A DNA stretch of 13,379 nucleotides. Origin: Chthoniobacterales bacterium (GTDB lineage: Bacteria > Verrucomicrobiota > Verrucomicrobiia > Chthoniobacterales > UBA10450). This document shows positions 13,290 through 13,379 of this stretch, one piece after another. The translations under genes and the position numbers were made by a program. Numbering within the stretch: the stretch's first letter is position 1; every line of letters starts with the position of its first letter. The stretch lies in contig JACCZO010000455.1 of the NCBI GenBank assembly GCA_013695925.1, forward strand, positions 1 through 13,379. The letters run 5' to 3'. The notes under the pieces were generated by a model. The model saw nothing but the letters and a program-made list of their open reading frames with translations. It was not told the DNA's origin and did no database searches.

Positions 13290-13379
13290 CTAATATTTCG
13301 GCGACGCGACCCAGCCGCGACTGTAATAGTCGGCCAGGGTCAGGAGGAGCATGAGGAAGAGCCAGAGCAGGCCGGTGAA
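13290..13379 (-). CDS. C-terminal end of a membrane protein (cut by the window edge)
   Basis: The minus strand is open from the last base and encodes 29 residues ending in TAG at 13290-13292. 'FTGLLWLFLMLLLTLADYY' is a membrane-spanning helix, followed by the short tail 'SRGWVASPKY'. The other two minus frames lack this hydrophobic character. The rest of the gene lies beyond the window, so the family cannot be named. A C-terminal helix with a short polar tail would fit many integral membrane proteins. Confidence 0.5.
   Translation of the reverse strand, partial: FTGLLWLFLMLLLTLADYYSRGWVASPKY

Overview
The window is a GC-rich (roughly 58-60 %) stretch of bacterial chromosome. It most likely comes from a soil member of the Verrucomicrobiota (Chthoniobacterales-like). 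The main clue is the secreted sulfotransferase-like protein, whose tail carries two copies of a repeat ('STRG...GFI...VLRALGPSL...LPAGAYTAV...GLVEVY') that I associate with that phylum. Supporting clues are a DUF5069 protein, weak or absent Shine-Dalgarno sequences at most starts, and small exported proteins of unknown function. No rRNA, tRNA, CRISPR array, transposase or phage gene was seen. The placement is inference from protein style only.

Layout. (1) 1-1367, plus strand: the end of a BNR/Asp-box beta-propeller protein, translationally coupled (ATGA) to a MoaD/ThiS-type small sulfur-carrier or ubiquitin-like protein ending in Gly-Gly. (2) 1364-2947, minus strand: a two-gene operon, DUF5069 then a Rieske non-haem iron oxygenase; its stop codon overlaps that of the MoaD-like gene inside one CTAG. 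(3) 3079-4299, plus: a truncated methyltransferase remnant, then a YheT-type alpha/beta hydrolase with a premature TAG at codon 36. (4) 4344-7319, plus: an O-methyltransferase and, 12 bp later, an exported PAPS-independent aryl-sulfotransferase-like protein; both families act on phenolic hydroxyls. (5) 7448-10373, plus: a fold-type I aminotransferase, an exported DUF4440/NTF2-like protein and a D-2-hydroxyacid dehydrogenase with an insertion. (6) 10529-11586, plus: two small exported proteins of unknown function separated by a good intrinsic terminator. (7) 11717-13379: mostly minus strand and clearly degraded. It holds a small membrane ORF, a frameshifted exported MsrA-like protein, a frameshifted small ORF, an enolase-superfamily gene with its middle deleted, a ~150-bp palindromic element built of two inverted REP-like units, another protein scrap, and the tail of a membrane protein at the edge.

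The most interesting item is the palindromic element at 12963-13117. Its two arms are inverted copies of one ~58-nt unit. Each begins with the GTAG tetranucleotide typical of REP sequences and carries two hairpins. Where the arms differ inside the stems, the changes are compensatory, so the structure seems to be under selection. The second theme is gene decay: six separate genes or fragments here are broken by a stop, a frameshift, a truncation or a deletion. The large deletions cannot be base-calling errors; the single-base lesions could be.
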